Assembly (NCBI RefSeq): GCF_030815095.1
Contig: NZ_JAUSWF010000001.1
Location: 248,001-312,000, forward strand
DNA: 64,000 bases
Source: Aedoeadaptatus ivorii
GTDB lineage: Bacteria; Bacillota; Clostridia; Tissierellales; Peptoniphilaceae
Direction of reading: 5' to 3'
This document shows positions 1 through 8,853 of this stretch, piece after piece (within the stretch, counting starts at the first letter, position 1; every line of letters starts with the position of its first letter). The notes beneath the pieces are model-generated. The model did not search any database. It had not been told where the DNA came from and worked only from the letters and a program-made list of their open reading frames with translations. The translations under genes and the position numbers were made by a program.

Positions 1-360
1 ATCTACGACATTATCAACGATGTAAAGGGTGCCGTAAGCGGCATGCTCACCCCCGATATCGAAGAGGAAGTGTTGGGTCGCTGCGAAGTGAGAGACACCT
101 TTAAACTTCCGAACAACAACATCGTCGCGGGGATCTATGTCTTGAAGGGAAAAATCGTCCGCAACGGCATGGTGAAAGTACTGCGCGACGATATCGTCAT
201 CCACGAAGGCCCGATTGCTTCCCTGAAGCGATTCAAAGACGATGCCAAAGAAATCGCCCAAGGCTACGAAGGCGGTCTTATGGTGGAAAACTTCAACGAC
301 ATCCAGGTCAAGGACTTATTGGAATGTTATATTGAAAAGGAAATTAAGAAGGAATTATAG
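1..360 (+). CDS. infB: Translation initiation factor IF-2, C-terminal end (partial)
   Basis: The reading frame is open from base 1 and ends at the TAG at 358-360, giving about 119 residues of the C-terminal domain IV of IF-2, the part that binds the fMet acceptor end of initiator tRNA. The recognisable text is IYDIINDVKGAVSGML near the left edge and EGPIASLKRFKDDAKEI, both typical of IF-2. The G domain lies outside the window. It heads the run infB-rbfA-nrnA-truB-ribF, spaced by only a few bases, as in the nusA-infB operon of Firmicutes. Family identity is secure; the upstream part cannot be judged. Confidence 0.95.
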   Translation: MYDIINDVKGAVSGMLTPDIEEEVLGRCEVRDTFKLPNNNIVAGIYVLKGKIVRNGMVKVLRDDIVIHEGPIASLKRFKDDAKEIAQGYEGGLMVENFNDIQVKDLLECYIEKEIKKEL

Positions 361-362
361 AT

Positions 363-713
363 ATGAATAACAAGAGGATCCACAGAATATCTGAAGAAAT
401 CAAACGAGAACTCTCCGATATTATTCAAAACAAGTTAAAGGATCCGAGAATCCCGCCTTTAACCAGCGTCTCCTTTGTATCGGTTACCGGAGACTTGTCC
501 TATGCGACCGTAGGCATTTCCGTTTTCGGAGATGATCAGGCGAAAGAAGACGCGCTCGAGGGACTAAAGAGCGCCAAGGGATTTATGAAAAAGGAATTGG
601 GACGCAATATGAAGCTGCGGGCCATGCCCGAATTGCTGCTCGAACTGGACGACAGCATCGAAAAGGGGATCGAACTGCAGCAGCAAATCGACGCCCTTAA
701 AGATTCGGAGTAG
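363..713 (+). CDS. rbfA: 30S ribosome-binding factor RbfA
   Basis: A 116-residue protein of the usual RbfA length. RbfA binds the 5' part of 16S rRNA and helps late 30S maturation, especially in the cold. The N-terminal RISEEIKRELSDIIQ and central PLTSVSFVSVTGDLSYATV segments are family hallmarks of its KH-like fold. The ATG lies 3 bases after the infB stop, and the ORF stops 4 bases before nrnA, so it is almost certainly in the infB operon. No anomaly is seen. Confidence 0.95.
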   Translation: MNNKRIHRISEEIKRELSDIIQNKLKDPRIPPLTSVSFVSVTGDLSYATVGISVFGDDQAKEDALEGLKSAKGFMKKELGRNMKLRAMPELLLELDDSIEKGIELQQQIDALKDSE

Positions 714-716
714 TCT

Positions 717-1691
717 ATGGAACAGACGCAATTTGCAGAAATTCTGCGCCAAAAAATTGACGAGACCGATCGGATCGCCATACTGTCTCATACCAGCCCC
801 GACGGGGACAATTTGGGCAGCTTACACGCGCTCTACGGCCATTTGAAAAATGCAGGAAAAGACGTCGTCTATTTGGGAAACGATACGGTGCCCTCGAACT
901 TGCAGTTCTTATCGTCGGTGGAGGCGCGGGTTCCGGTCGATACCGTCGATGAGGACTTTCCCTTATTGATCGCGTTGGATTCTTCCGACGAAGATCGCTT
1001 CGGAAAAACGGCAAAAGCATTATTTCTGCGAGCAACATATTGTGTGAACATCGATCACCATTTCAGCAACACCCAATATGCGGATTTAAACTTCGTCGAT
1101 GCCGATGCCACATCCACCGGAGAAGTTTTGTTCCGAATTTTAGAAGCGATGGGCGCAGAGATCACGCCGAGTATGGCGACGGGGCTGTATACGGCATTTT
1201 CGACGGATACGGGAAGTTTTCAATACGACAGCGTGACGGGCGATACCCACCGCATGGTGGCAAAACTCTACGATTACGGCTGCGATCACTATACAATGGT
1301 CAAAAACTTCTACCAATCCGAATCGCCGAATAAACTATCCCTCGTCACCGCCGTGCTTTCGAAGATTCGCTATTATTTCGACGGTCGCGTCGCCGTCTCC
1401 GATGCATCCCTCGAGGGTTTTGAACGCACCGGTGCCAAATCCGACGATACCGAGGGCATCGTCGAAAAAATCCGCAATGTAGACGGGGTAGAGCTCGCCG
1501 TATTTCTCAAAGAGAAGGAAGACGAGATCAAATTGTCTTTTCGCTCCAAATCCGAAACGGACTGTACGAAAATCGCCGAGGCCTTCGGCGGCGGCGGGCA
1601 TATTCGCGCAAGCGGCGCCACCACGCATGGATCTTTGGAAGCCGTTGAGAAAAAGCTTCTCGAGGTCTTAGATGAAACATTCGGAAAATAA
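717..1691 (+). CDS. nrnA: DHH-family bifunctional oligoribonuclease/pAp phosphatase NrnA
   Basis: A 324-residue DHH/DHHA1 phosphoesterase. NrnA degrades 2-5 nt RNA and dephosphorylates pAp in Firmicutes that lack Orn. Visible metal-binding motifs are SHTSPDGDNLGS near residue 24, LDSSDEDR near residue 86 and IDHHFSN near residue 112; the C-terminal DHHA1 motif GGGGHIRASGA is near residue 291. Its place between rbfA and truB is conserved in Clostridia. The 3' end overlaps truB by 20 bases, implying coupled translation. A related cyclic-dinucleotide phosphodiesterase role cannot be excluded, but there is no PAS or GGDEF part. Confidence 0.9.
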   Translation: MEQTQFAEILRQKIDETDRIAILSHTSPDGDNLGSLHALYGHLKNAGKDVVYLGNDTVPSNLQFLSSVEARVPVDTVDEDFPLLIALDSSDEDRFGKTAKALFLRATYCVNIDHHFSNTQYADLNFVDADATSTGEVLFRILEAMGAEITPSMATGLYTAFSTDTGSFQYDSVTGDTHRMVAKLYDYGCDHYTMVKNFYQSESPNKLSLVTAVLSKIRYYFDGRVAVSDASLEGFERTGAKSDDTEGIVEKIRNVDGVELAVFLKEKEDEIKLSFRSKSETDCTKIAEAFGGGGHIRASGATTHGSLEAVEKKLLEVLDETFGK

Positions 1692-2571
1692 GTCGGCGAT
1701 CGGCATCGTGGCCGTCGACAAACCCGCGGGTTGGACCTCTCACGATGTAGTGGCAAAATTGCGCCGCCTCTACCATACGAAACAGGTGGGGCATACCGGC
1801 ACGTTGGATCCGATGGCAACCGGTCTTTTGCCGGTCTGTGTCGGCAAGGCGACCAAGCTCGTAGAGTATATCGCCAGGGACCGAAAGACTTACCTTGCAA
1901 AGGCGGTTTCTGGAATCCGAACCGACACCGGTGATACGACGGGAATAGTCTATGCCAAGAGCGATCTCCCCGTTCCGGACGATCTGGCGGAAATCCTCGC
2001 CTCCTTTGTGGGAGAACAAGACCAGATTCCGCCGATGTATTCGGCGCTGAAGTATAAAGGCAAAAAGCTGTACGAATACGCGCGCATGGGGATCTGCGTG
2101 CCCCGCGTCCCTAGAAGGATATGCGTCTACGATTTAGAGTGCATCGATGGCGCTGCCGATGCAATCACATTGCGCGCGAGTGTCTCTTCCGGCACCTATA
2201 TTCGAACGCTTATCGACGATATCGGCGTGGAGGCAAGCTGTTATTTTACGATGGCGGGATTGCGGAGAGAGTCGGTGGGCAAATTGCATGTCGAGGAAGC
2301 ACATACACTCGATGCCATCGAAGCGATGTCGGAGGCGGAACGCGAAGCGCTTTTGCTTCCGATGGACCGCATGCTGGGGCATTTGCCGGCAGCGGAGTTT
2401 CCGGCGTCGCAACGACTTGCGCTTTCGCAGGGAAAATCGTTCGAATCACCGTATGTCGAAGAAGGCGAGAACACATTCCGCGTCTATACCGACGGCGAAT
2501 TCCTGGGACTCGGCGAAGTGCGAACCAAAGACGGAAGGCGAGAATTCAAGATGAAAAAGGTATTATGTTGA
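1672..2571 (+). CDS. truB: tRNA pseudouridine(55) synthase TruB
   Basis: A 299-residue enzyme that makes pseudouridine 55 in the T-loop of tRNA. The catalytic aspartate sits in GHTGTLDPMATGLLPVCVG (about residues 42-60), preceded by the family signature VDKPAGWTSHDVV. YSALKYKGKKLYEYAR and GTYIRTLIDDIG match further conserved TruB blocks. The start is the ATG inside the end of nrnA (20-base overlap). It is followed within 7 bases by ribF, as in B. subtilis. Confidence 0.95.
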   Translation: MKHSENKSAIGIVAVDKPAGWTSHDVVAKLRRLYHTKQVGHTGTLDPMATGLLPVCVGKATKLVEYIARDRKTYLAKAVSGIRTDTGDTTGIVYAKSDLPVPDDLAEILASFVGEQDQIPPMYSALKYKGKKLYEYARMGICVPRVPRRICVYDLECIDGAADAITLRASVSSGTYIRTLIDDIGVEASCYFTMAGLRRESVGKLHVEEAHTLDAIEAMSEAEREALLLPMDRMLGHLPAAEFPASQRLALSQGKSFESPYVEEGENTFRVYTDGEFLGLGEVRTKDGRREFKMKKVLC

Positions 2572-2578
2572 GGTGGGT

Positions 2579-3538
2579 ATGGAAATAATACAGGTGGATC
2601 TCGAATCGAATATATCGCCGGAGACGTGTATCGCCCTCGGAAATTTTGACGGCATGCACCTCGGGCATCAGGCGCTGATACGAGAAGTTCGCCGCATGGC
2701 GAAGGCGGCGAACATATCCGCATCGGTTTTGATTTTCAAAGAACACACGAAAAATACCTTACACGGTGGTAGGCAGAATCTTTTGACGCTCCGCGAACAG
2801 AAATACGAGATCCTGGACGCCTGCGGCATCGACCGCGTCTATGAGATGGACTTTACCCGCGAAATTATGCAGTTGTCGCCGGAAGATTTTGTGTTGCGCT
2901 TTTTGATCTCGCATTTGAAAATCCGAGGCGTGGTCGTAGGCTACGATTACAGATTCGGCCATATGGCTGCGGGAAATGTGGAGAAAATGGAAAAACTCTG
3001 TCAATCCGGTGGCATCGATCTCTCGGTCATTCGCCCCGTGCTTTACGGCAGCGAGGCCGTATCCAGCACACGCATTCGAAACGCCGTCCGCGAAGGCGAT
3101 ATTCTTTCCGCCACCGGTATGTTGGGCAGGCCCTATACCATACGCGGATCCGTACAGCCGGGCAAGCAGCTGGGTCGAACGATCGGAATCCCCACGGCCA
3201 ATGTGCACTTTCCCGACGACTATATCGTGCCCAAGTTCGGCGTCTATGCCGCCAAAGTCCGCATCGACGATCGCTGGTACGATGCGGCGACCAGCATCGG
3301 CACCAACCCGACTTTTTCAGAGCAGGGCATAAAAATCGAATCGTATCTCTATGATTACGGGGGAGAGGAATTTTACGGCAAGGTGATCGACATCGCCCTG
3401 GTCGATTACATTCGCCCCGAAATCCGTTTTCCCGATGTTTCGTCTTTGAAACAACAAATGGATGCGGATCTGAAGGAAATTCCTTTGAGAATTCGTGATC
3501 GGCAATTTACTTTGCCGCCCGTTCATGCTAAAATGTGA
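2579..3538 (+). CDS. ribF: Bifunctional riboflavin kinase/FAD synthetase RibF
   Basis: About 319 residues with an N-terminal FAD synthetase nucleotidyltransferase domain (GNFDGMHLGHQAL near residue 22, GYDYRFGHMAAGN, and the SSTRIR motif) and a C-terminal riboflavin kinase domain (RPYTIRG-like start, GRTIGIPTANV, then TSIGTNPTF). It converts riboflavin to FMN and FAD. An in-frame GTG lies at 2573, but the ATG at 2579 sits 5 bases after GAGG and is preferred. Being last in the infB-ribF run, it is followed by a 76-base gap with a likely rpsO promoter whose -35 and -10 lie in its 3' end. Confidence 0.93.
   Translation: MEIIQVDLESNISPETCIALGNFDGMHLGHQALIREVRRMAKAANISASVLIFKEHTKNTLHGGRQNLLTLREQKYEILDACGIDRVYEMDFTREIMQLSPEDFVLRFLISHLKIRGVVVGYDYRFGHMAAGNVEKMEKLCQSGGIDLSVIRPVLYGSEAVSSTRIRNAVREGDILSATGMLGRPYTIRGSVQPGKQLGRTIGIPTANVHFPDDYIVPKFGVYAAKVRIDDRWYDAATSIGTNPTFSEQGIKIESYLYDYGGEEFYGKVIDIALVDYIRPEIRFPDVSSLKQQMDADLKEIPLRIRDRQFTLPPVHAKM
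3506..3534 (+). promoter_or_regulatory. Probable rpsO promoter inside the ribF 3' end
   Basis: TTTACT at 3506-3511 and TAAAAT at 3529-3534 are separated by 17 bases, and the -10 carries an extended TGn (TGCTAAAAT). The start site would fall near 3541, giving a leader of about 75 nt before rpsO. This would separate rpsO expression from the upstream operon. The -35 has 4 of 6 consensus bases, so this is a by-eye prediction. Confidence 0.5.
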
Positions 3539-3614
3539 GGGTACTAGTTTTACTCGGATTGTCGATCCTCGACGCGATCTTGGTGAGACCGAATGATTTA
3601 TTTAGGAGGAAAAA

Positions 3615-3881
3615 ATGTTATCTACTGAACAAAAACAAGAGATTATTAAAGCGTACCAAAGAGAAGAGGGAGACACCGGTTCTCCGGAAGTTCAAGTTGC
3701 TATTTTGACGCACACGATCAATGCATTGAACGATCACCTCAAAGAACATACGAAAGACCACCATTCCAGAAGAGGTCTTTTGAAAATGGTCGGTAAGAGA
3801 AGAAATCTTCTGCGTTACCTGCGCAATAAGGACGTAGAGCGATACAGAACCCTTATCGAACGCTTAAATATCAGAGGATAA
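3615..3881 (+). CDS. rpsO: 30S ribosomal protein S15
   Basis: An 88-residue protein of exactly the usual S15 length, binding the central domain of 16S rRNA. Family blocks seen are GDTGSPEVQVAILT, LKEHTKDHHSRRGLL and KRRNLLRYL. The ATG follows TAGGAGG with a 6-base gap, a very strong ribosome binding site. The next gene is pnp, the classic rpsO-pnp pair, but a clear hairpin at 3893-3920 stands between them and may attenuate read-through. Confidence 0.97.
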   Translation: MLSTEQKQEIIKAYQREEGDTGSPEVQVAILTHTINALNDHLKEHTKDHHSRRGLLKMVGKRRNLLRYLRNKDVERYRTLIERLNIRG

Positions 3882-3892
3882 GAAACCACATG

Positions 3893-3920
3893 AAAGAGCG
3901 GGAGACCGCTCTTTCTTTAT
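3893..3920 (+). terminator. Intrinsic terminator/attenuator between rpsO and pnp
   Basis: AAAGAGCGG (3893-3901), loop GAGA, CCGCTCTTT (3906-3914), then CTTTAT. The 9-bp perfect stem and GNRA-type loop are good, but the T-run is short, so partial read-through into pnp is plausible. A TATAAT at 3918-3923 directly downstream could be a pnp -10 box, but no convincing -35 is placed for it. Confidence 0.75.
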
Positions 3921-3937
3921 AATGAAAAGAGGGTTTT

Positions 3938-6061
3938 ATGCATAAATCGTATACGATTAATTTTAACGGTGCGCCCCTTACGGTAGAGATCGGAAAAGTC
4001 GCCAAGCAGGCCAATGGCGCTTGCTGGATCACCCAGGGCGGGAGCGTCGTCCTCGTCACGGCCACCGCATCGACCAAGGCCAAAGAAGGCGTGGACTTTT
4101 TGCCCCTGAGCTGCGACTACGAAGAAAAAATGTACGCATCGGGAAAGATCCCCGGGGGATTTAAAAAACGCGAAGGCAGGCCCGGTACCGACGCGATCCT
4201 CACGAGCCGGTTGATGGACCGTCCCATCCGGCCGCTGTTTCCGGGGGATTTTCACCACAGCATTCAGGTCACGGCTACCGTCTTAAGCTACGATCCCGAA
4301 TACCCCACGGACATCCTGGCGATGATCGGCTCTTCTGTGGCCCTTTCCGTCTCTGATATTCCCTTTGCCGGACCCACAGGCTCCGTGCGCATCGGACATA
4401 TCGACGGCGAGTTCGTCGTGAATCCCTCTGTCGATGCGATCAAAAATTCCAAATTGAACCTCACCGTCTCCGGCACCGCCGACGCCATCATGATGGTCGA
4501 AGCCGCCGTAGACTTGCTCCCCGAAGAAGAGGTATTGCAGGCGATTCTCTTGGCCCATACGAAAATCAAAGAAATCGTAGGCTTTATAGACGGTATCAAG
4601 GCGGAGGTCGGCAAAGAAACCATGGCCTATGAAGGCCTCGTCGTCGACAGCGAATACGAAGAACATATTCGCAAAAGCATCTACGATCAAGTGGAGATCG
4701 CACTCGATATCGCCGATAAGACCGAGCAGGGCCATGCCCTGGGCCGCATTAAAGAGGCCCTGGTGCAAAGACTGGAAGAAGACGAAGCTTATGAGGAAGC
4801 ACAGGTAAACCGCGTCTTTGAAGACGTGACGCAAGAGATCTTCCGCAAACAGATTTTGGTGGGAAAACGCCGTAGCGACGGCCGGGCCTTTACCGAAATC
4901 CGTCCCTTGTCGTCGGAAGTGGGGCTTTTGCCGCGCACACACGGCAGCGGATTGTTTACCCGGGGCCAAACCCAAGCACTCAGTTCCGTTACGCTCGCGC
5001 CGCTCACCGAGGGGCAGATCGTCGACGGATTGGATCCCGAGTATACGAAGCGGTATGTGCACCACTATAACTTTCCCTCGTATTCCGTCGGCGAAACCCG
5101 CCCGCCCAGAAGTCCTGGCAGACGGGAAATCGGCCACGGCAATTTGGCGGAACGGGCATTGATTCCGGTGCTGCCCAAAGAGGAGGACTTTCCGTATTAT
5201 ATTCGCGTCGTCAATGAGATCTTAGAATCCAACGGCTCTTCCTCTCAGGCGAGCGTCTGCGGCTCCACTTTGGCATTGATGGACGCCGGCGTACCCATTG
5301 CGGCGCCTGTGGCGGGCATCGCCATGGGATTGATCGACAACGGCGATGCGCCCGTCATTCTTACCGACATTCAGGGGCTGGAAGACCACTATGGAGATAT
5401 GGATTTCAAAGTGGCCGGCACCGCCGATGCCATCACGGCGCTCCAGATGGACATTAAGATCGACGGCGTATCCGAAGAAATCTTACGCCGTGCGCTTGCA
5501 CAGGCAAAGGAGGCACGCCTTGCGCTCCTCGAGCATCTCCACGGCACCATTGCCGCACCCAGAGACGATCTGTCTCCCTATGCACCGCGCATCCACTGCC
5601 TCTATATCGACCCCGATAAGATCGGCGAAGTAATCGGAAGCGGCGGAAAGATGATTCACAAAATCGTCGAGGAAACCGGCGCACAGATCGAAATCGAAGA
5701 CGACGGACGCGTCTCGATTATTTCCGGCGACGAAGGCGGCGTAAAGGCGAAGAAAATTATCGAAGACATTGTGCACGAATTGGAAGTGGGAGAAGTGTTC
5801 GAAGGCACCGTCAAAAAAATCGTGGACTTCGGCGCCTTTGTAGAAATTCTTTGGGGCAAAGAAGGTCTATTGCACATCTCCAATATCGACCATAAGCGCA
5901 TCAACAATGTCGGCGACGTGCTGGCAGAAGGGGACAGGGTGAAGGTAAAGGTGACGGCTCTCGACAAGGGCAAGATCAGCCTCTCTCGAAAGGCTCTGCT
6001 TCCCAAGCCCGAACGCAAAGAGAACGAACGCGCCGAACGCAGAGATCGCGGTGACAGATAA
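3938..6061 (+). CDS. pnp: Polyribonucleotide nucleotidyltransferase (PNPase)
   Basis: A 707-residue phosphorolytic 3'-5' exoribonuclease and part of the Firmicute mRNA decay machinery with RNase Y, encoded later in the window. It shows the standard order: RNase PH domain 1 (ITQGGSVVLVTATAS), the helical linker, RNase PH domain 2 (GRRDGRAF-like start near residue 311, then ESNGSSSQASVCGSTLALMD and the GVPIAAPVAGIAMGL block), a KH domain (IGEVIGSGGKMIHKIVEETG) and S1 (EVFEGTVKKIVDFGAFVEI). The C-terminal tail is charged. The start follows AGAGGG. Length and domain order are ordinary. Confidence 0.97.
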   Translation: MHKSYTINFNGAPLTVEIGKVAKQANGACWITQGGSVVLVTATASTKAKEGVDFLPLSCDYEEKMYASGKIPGGFKKREGRPGTDAILTSRLMDRPIRPLFPGDFHHSIQVTATVLSYDPEYPTDILAMIGSSVALSVSDIPFAGPTGSVRIGHIDGEFVVNPSVDAIKNSKLNLTVSGTADAIMMVEAAVDLLPEEEVLQAILLAHTKIKEIVGFIDGIKAEVGKETMAYEGLVVDSEYEEHIRKSIYDQVEIALDIADKTEQGHALGRIKEALVQRLEEDEAYEEAQVNRVFEDVTQEIFRKQILVGKRRSDGRAFTEIRPLSSEVGLLPRTHGSGLFTRGQTQALSSVTLAPLTEGQIVDGLDPEYTKRYVHHYNFPSYSVGETRPPRSPGRREIGHGNLAERALIPVLPKEEDFPYYIRVVNEILESNGSSSQASVCGSTLALMDAGVPIAAPVAGIAMGLIDNGDAPVILTDIQGLEDHYGDMDFKVAGTADAITALQMDIKIDGVSEEILRRALAQAKEARLALLEHLHGTIAAPRDDLSPYAPRIHCLYIDPDKIGEVIGSGGKMIHKIVEETGAQIEIEDDGRVSIISGDEGGVKAKKIIEDIVHELEVGEVFEGTVKKIVDFGAFVEILWGKEGLLHISNIDHKRINNVGDVLAEGDRVKVKVTALDKGKISLSRKALLPKPERKENERAERRDRGDR

Positions 6062-6076
6062 TGAATAAAAGAAACT

Positions 6077-6097
6077 AAACCGCTTCGGCGGTTTTTT
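6077..6097 (+). terminator. Terminator after pnp
   Basis: AAACCGC, UUCG tetraloop, GCGGTTT, followed by further Ts ending at 6097. This is a compact rho-independent terminator 15 bases after the pnp stop. dut begins 15 bases downstream, with GGAGG between, so dut expression depends on read-through or on a promoter not recognised here. Confidence 0.85.
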
Positions 6098-6111
6098 CAT
6101 GGAGGAAAACA

Positions 6112-6555
6112 ATGAAAATCAAAATCGTCAATCGTTCCAAACATCCCCTGCCCGCCTATGCTACCGAGGGCGCAAGCGGCATGGACCTGCGCGCCGATCT
6201 CGATGAAGATCTCGCCATCGCACCGTTTGAGCGGATAAAAGTGCCCACCGGCTTGTATCTCGAGCTGCCGGAGGGAATTGAAGGACAAGTGCGTGCGAGA
6301 AGCGGCCTGTCCTTTAAGAAGGGAATTACCCTCATCAATGCCGTAGGGACCGTAGACAGCGATTATCGCGGCGAAATCACCGTTCCCTTGGTCAATCTAT
6401 CTCAGGATACCGTCGTGATCCAAGACGGAGAGAGAATCGCTCAATTGGTACTGGCACGCTACGAAAAAGCCGATTTGATCGAGGTAGAAGAACTGGAAGA
6501 ATTGGACAAAACCGCCAGAGGTAAAGGCGGATTTGGGCACACCGGCCGCCTATAA
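6112..6555 (+). CDS. dut: dUTP diphosphatase (trimeric dUTPase)
   Basis: A 147-residue homotrimeric dUTPase that hydrolyses dUTP to dUMP, keeping uracil out of DNA and supplying dTMP synthesis. The family motifs appear in order: GASGMDLRAD (I), RSGLSFKKGI (II), INAVGTVDSDYRGEI (III), GERIAQLVL (IV) and the C-terminal arm RGKGGFGHTGR (V) that closes over the nucleotide. The ATG follows ATGGAGG with a 7-base gap. It lies alone between the pnp terminator and the ftsK promoter. Confidence 0.95.
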   Translation: MKIKIVNRSKHPLPAYATEGASGMDLRADLDEDLAIAPFERIKVPTGLYLELPEGIEGQVRARSGLSFKKGITLINAVGTVDSDYRGEITVPLVNLSQDTVVIQDGERIAQLVLARYEKADLIEVEELEELDKTARGKGGFGHTGRL

Positions 6556-6561
6556 CTTCGC

Positions 6562-6590
6562 TTCTTCGAGCGGACGCGCTGTGTTATAAT
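6562..6590 (+). promoter_or_regulatory. Possible ftsK-operon promoter
   Basis: A perfect TATAAT lies at 6585-6590, in the only gap between dut and ftsK. The -35 position at 17-base spacing holds TTCTTC (6562-6567), which is weak. It would drive ftsK-rimO-pgsA-cinA-recA and possibly the nuclease cassette beyond. Confidence 0.45.
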
Positions 6591-6624
6591 AGACTCGAAC
6601 ATATATTTGACGGGAGGGCGGACA

Positions 6625-8853
6625 TTGGCAAAGAGAAAAAACACAAAGCGAAAGACGAAATCCGCTGCATCGGATACACAGCGGCCGGCGATGGTCGGTG
6701 GGCTTTTGATCTTGGTGGCCGTATTGTCTTTTTTAAGCATTTTCAGCGATAAAATGGGCATCTTCGGTGACTTTGCTTCCAAAGGCATCGGATTATTCTT
6801 CGGAAAGACCGGCCCCATCTTTTGCGGCCTCTTGCTGTTAACCGGACTGTTTTTAATACTCGATACCGATCGAAAAAAGATCGTACAGGTTTTTTTGCCT
6901 GCCATTACCGCCCTCGCCATCGCCATGCTGCACTTTTACGATCCCTACAGTCGCGCGCTCGATTGGGAAGCGCGAATCGATTCCTTACAGGCCGCCCCGA
7001 TCGACGGAGGCCTCATCGGCCAAGGATTCAGTCGGCTGTTGACGGGTTTGTTCGGTACGATGGGAAGTCGAATCCTTTTGATCCTCCTTCTTCTCGTCAG
7101 CTTGTATCTTTTGATTTCGGATCGACAAAAAATGATCTGGAAGCGGAAGATACTATCTGCCGTCGAATCTGTCGAAAAACGTCTTAAAGCGCGAAAGACC
7201 GCTGTTCCTCGAAAAAGGCCGAGTCGCGAAACCGCACAAAAAAAGAAGATCGAAGAGGATTCTGTGCCCGCATTCGATTTTGAAGCCGAAGCTCACGAAG
7301 AGGCCGAGCCCTTGACGATACGCGACTATATGCCCGATGCAAAACCGGAGCGGGTCGATTCCTTGGACGAAGCGGAAAAAGAAGCGTTTCGCAAAGACGT
7401 TCGCACAGAGGTCGCGGAAAATGTATACGCCTTTCCGCCGCTGAACCTCTTGAAGGAAACAGAGCGCGAAAATGCCGCCGGAGACGAGAGCGTCCGCAAA
7501 AACGCCGCCGTTATCCAAGAGGTGATGGACAACTTCAATGTAGACTGCCGGGTGACGGCCATCAACAAAGGGCCCACAATCACTTCCTATGAATTGGAAC
7601 CCTCACCGGGGGTAAAAATCAGTCGCATTGTGTCCCTGCACGACAATCTGAGTCTGTCTCTTGCGAGCCCGGATATCCGGATCGAAGCGCCGATACCGGG
7701 AAAGAGCGCCATCGGCATCGAAGTGCCCAATGCCGTAAAAGACAGCGTGGGACTGCGAGAAATCCTGGAGAGCGACGCCTTTCAAAAGCTGCCGTCTTCG
7801 GTGCCGTTGACATTGGGCAAAGATGTCAGCGGACACACGATCTTATCGACCATCGACAAAATGCCGCACCTGTTGATCGCAGGCGCGACGGGATCGGGGA
7901 AATCCGTATGTATCAACTCGATTTTGATGGGGATCCTCTACAAATCGCCGCCGGAAAAGGTTCGTCTCATTCTGATCGATCCCAAAGTGGTCGAACTGGG
8001 TATCTATAACGGGATACCGCATTTATTGATTCCGGTGGTTACCGACGCGAAGAAGGCCGCCTTCGCATTGGCTTGGGCGGTAGAAGAGATGGAGAAGCGC
8101 TATAAGGCCTTTGCCGATGCCGGGGTACGCGATATTTCAGGCTACAATCGAAAGATGGACGCAGAAGGCGAGCAGGAAATGGCGAAAATCGTCATCGTCG
8201 TAGACGAGTTGAGCGATTTGATGATGGTCGCCGCCAAAGAAGTCGAGGACTATATCACGCGACTCGCGCAGATGGCGCGGGCGGCGGGGATCCACTTGAT
8301 CCTCGCGACACAACGTCCTTCCGTCGATGTCATTACCGGTACCATCAAAGCAAATATTCCCTCTCGGATCGCTTTTTCCGTCTCGTCGCAGATCGATTCC
8401 CGCACGATTTTGGATATGTCCGGCGCCGAAAAACTTCTCGGAAAGGGCGATATGCTCTTTTACCCGGGTTCTTACCCGAAGCCCAAACGACTGCAGGGCG
8501 CCTTCGTCTCCGACGGCGAAGTGGAGCGGGTACTGGAATTTGTCAAGAACCATACGGAAACGGCAGAATACGACGAGGAAGCCATGGACACCATGGAAAA
8601 GAAAGTAAAAAAATCCGTTTCCGACGAAGATCCGCTGTTGGGTGAAGCTGTAGATATCGTATTGACACAGGAACAGGCTTCCATCTCCTTTTTACAGCGA
8701 AAACTCAAGGTCGGCTATGCCAGGGCGGCGCGGATCGTCGATCAGATCGAAGAGATGGGAATCATCGGCCCGCACGAAGGGCCCAAACCGCGCAAGCTGT
8801 TGATGACCAAAGAAGAAATCGAATCGATGAGAAATGAGCAGGAGAATCTATGA
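6625..8853 (+). CDS. ftsK: DNA translocase FtsK/SpoIIIE
   Basis: About 742 residues. N-terminal hydrophobic segments (four membrane spans within the first ~170 residues) are followed by a charged linker and then the RecA-like motor with Walker A GATGSGKSVCINSIL and Walker B KIVIVVDELSDLMM. A C-terminal winged-helix gamma domain (QEQASISFLQRKLKVGYARAARI) reads DNA polarity signals. The enzyme pumps chromosomal DNA through the division septum. The TTG at 6625 sits 7 bases after GGAGG and is chosen over an in-frame TTG at 6607 without a binding site. It overlaps rimO by 4 bases. Vegetative FtsK and sporulation SpoIIIE cannot be told apart from sequence alone. Confidence 0.95.
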   Translation: MAKRKNTKRKTKSAASDTQRPAMVGGLLILVAVLSFLSIFSDKMGIFGDFASKGIGLFFGKTGPIFCGLLLLTGLFLILDTDRKKIVQVFLPAITALAIAMLHFYDPYSRALDWEARIDSLQAAPIDGGLIGQGFSRLLTGLFGTMGSRILLILLLLVSLYLLISDRQKMIWKRKILSAVESVEKRLKARKTAVPRKRPSRETAQKKKIEEDSVPAFDFEAEAHEEAEPLTIRDYMPDAKPERVDSLDEAEKEAFRKDVRTEVAENVYAFPPLNLLKETERENAAGDESVRKNAAVIQEVMDNFNVDCRVTAINKGPTITSYELEPSPGVKISRIVSLHDNLSLSLASPDIRIEAPIPGKSAIGIEVPNAVKDSVGLREILESDAFQKLPSSVPLTLGKDVSGHTILSTIDKMPHLLIAGATGSGKSVCINSILMGILYKSPPEKVRLILIDPKVVELGIYNGIPHLLIPVVTDAKKAAFALAWAVEEMEKRYKAFADAGVRDISGYNRKMDAEGEQEMAKIVIVVDELSDLMMVAAKEVEDYITRLAQMARAAGIHLILATQRPSVDVITGTIKANIPSRIAFSVSSQIDSRTILDMSGAEKLLGKGDMLFYPGSYPKPKRLQGAFVSDGEVERVLEFVKNHTETAEYDEEAMDTMEKKVKKSVSDEDPLLGEAVDIVLTQEQASISFLQRKLKVGYARAARIVDQIEEMGIIGPHEGPKPRKLLMTKEEIESMRNEQENL

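Noticed and set aside
3918..3923. TATAAT as a pnp promoter
   Set aside because: No -35 at acceptable spacing; it lies in the T-run of the rpsO terminator. Kept only as a note.
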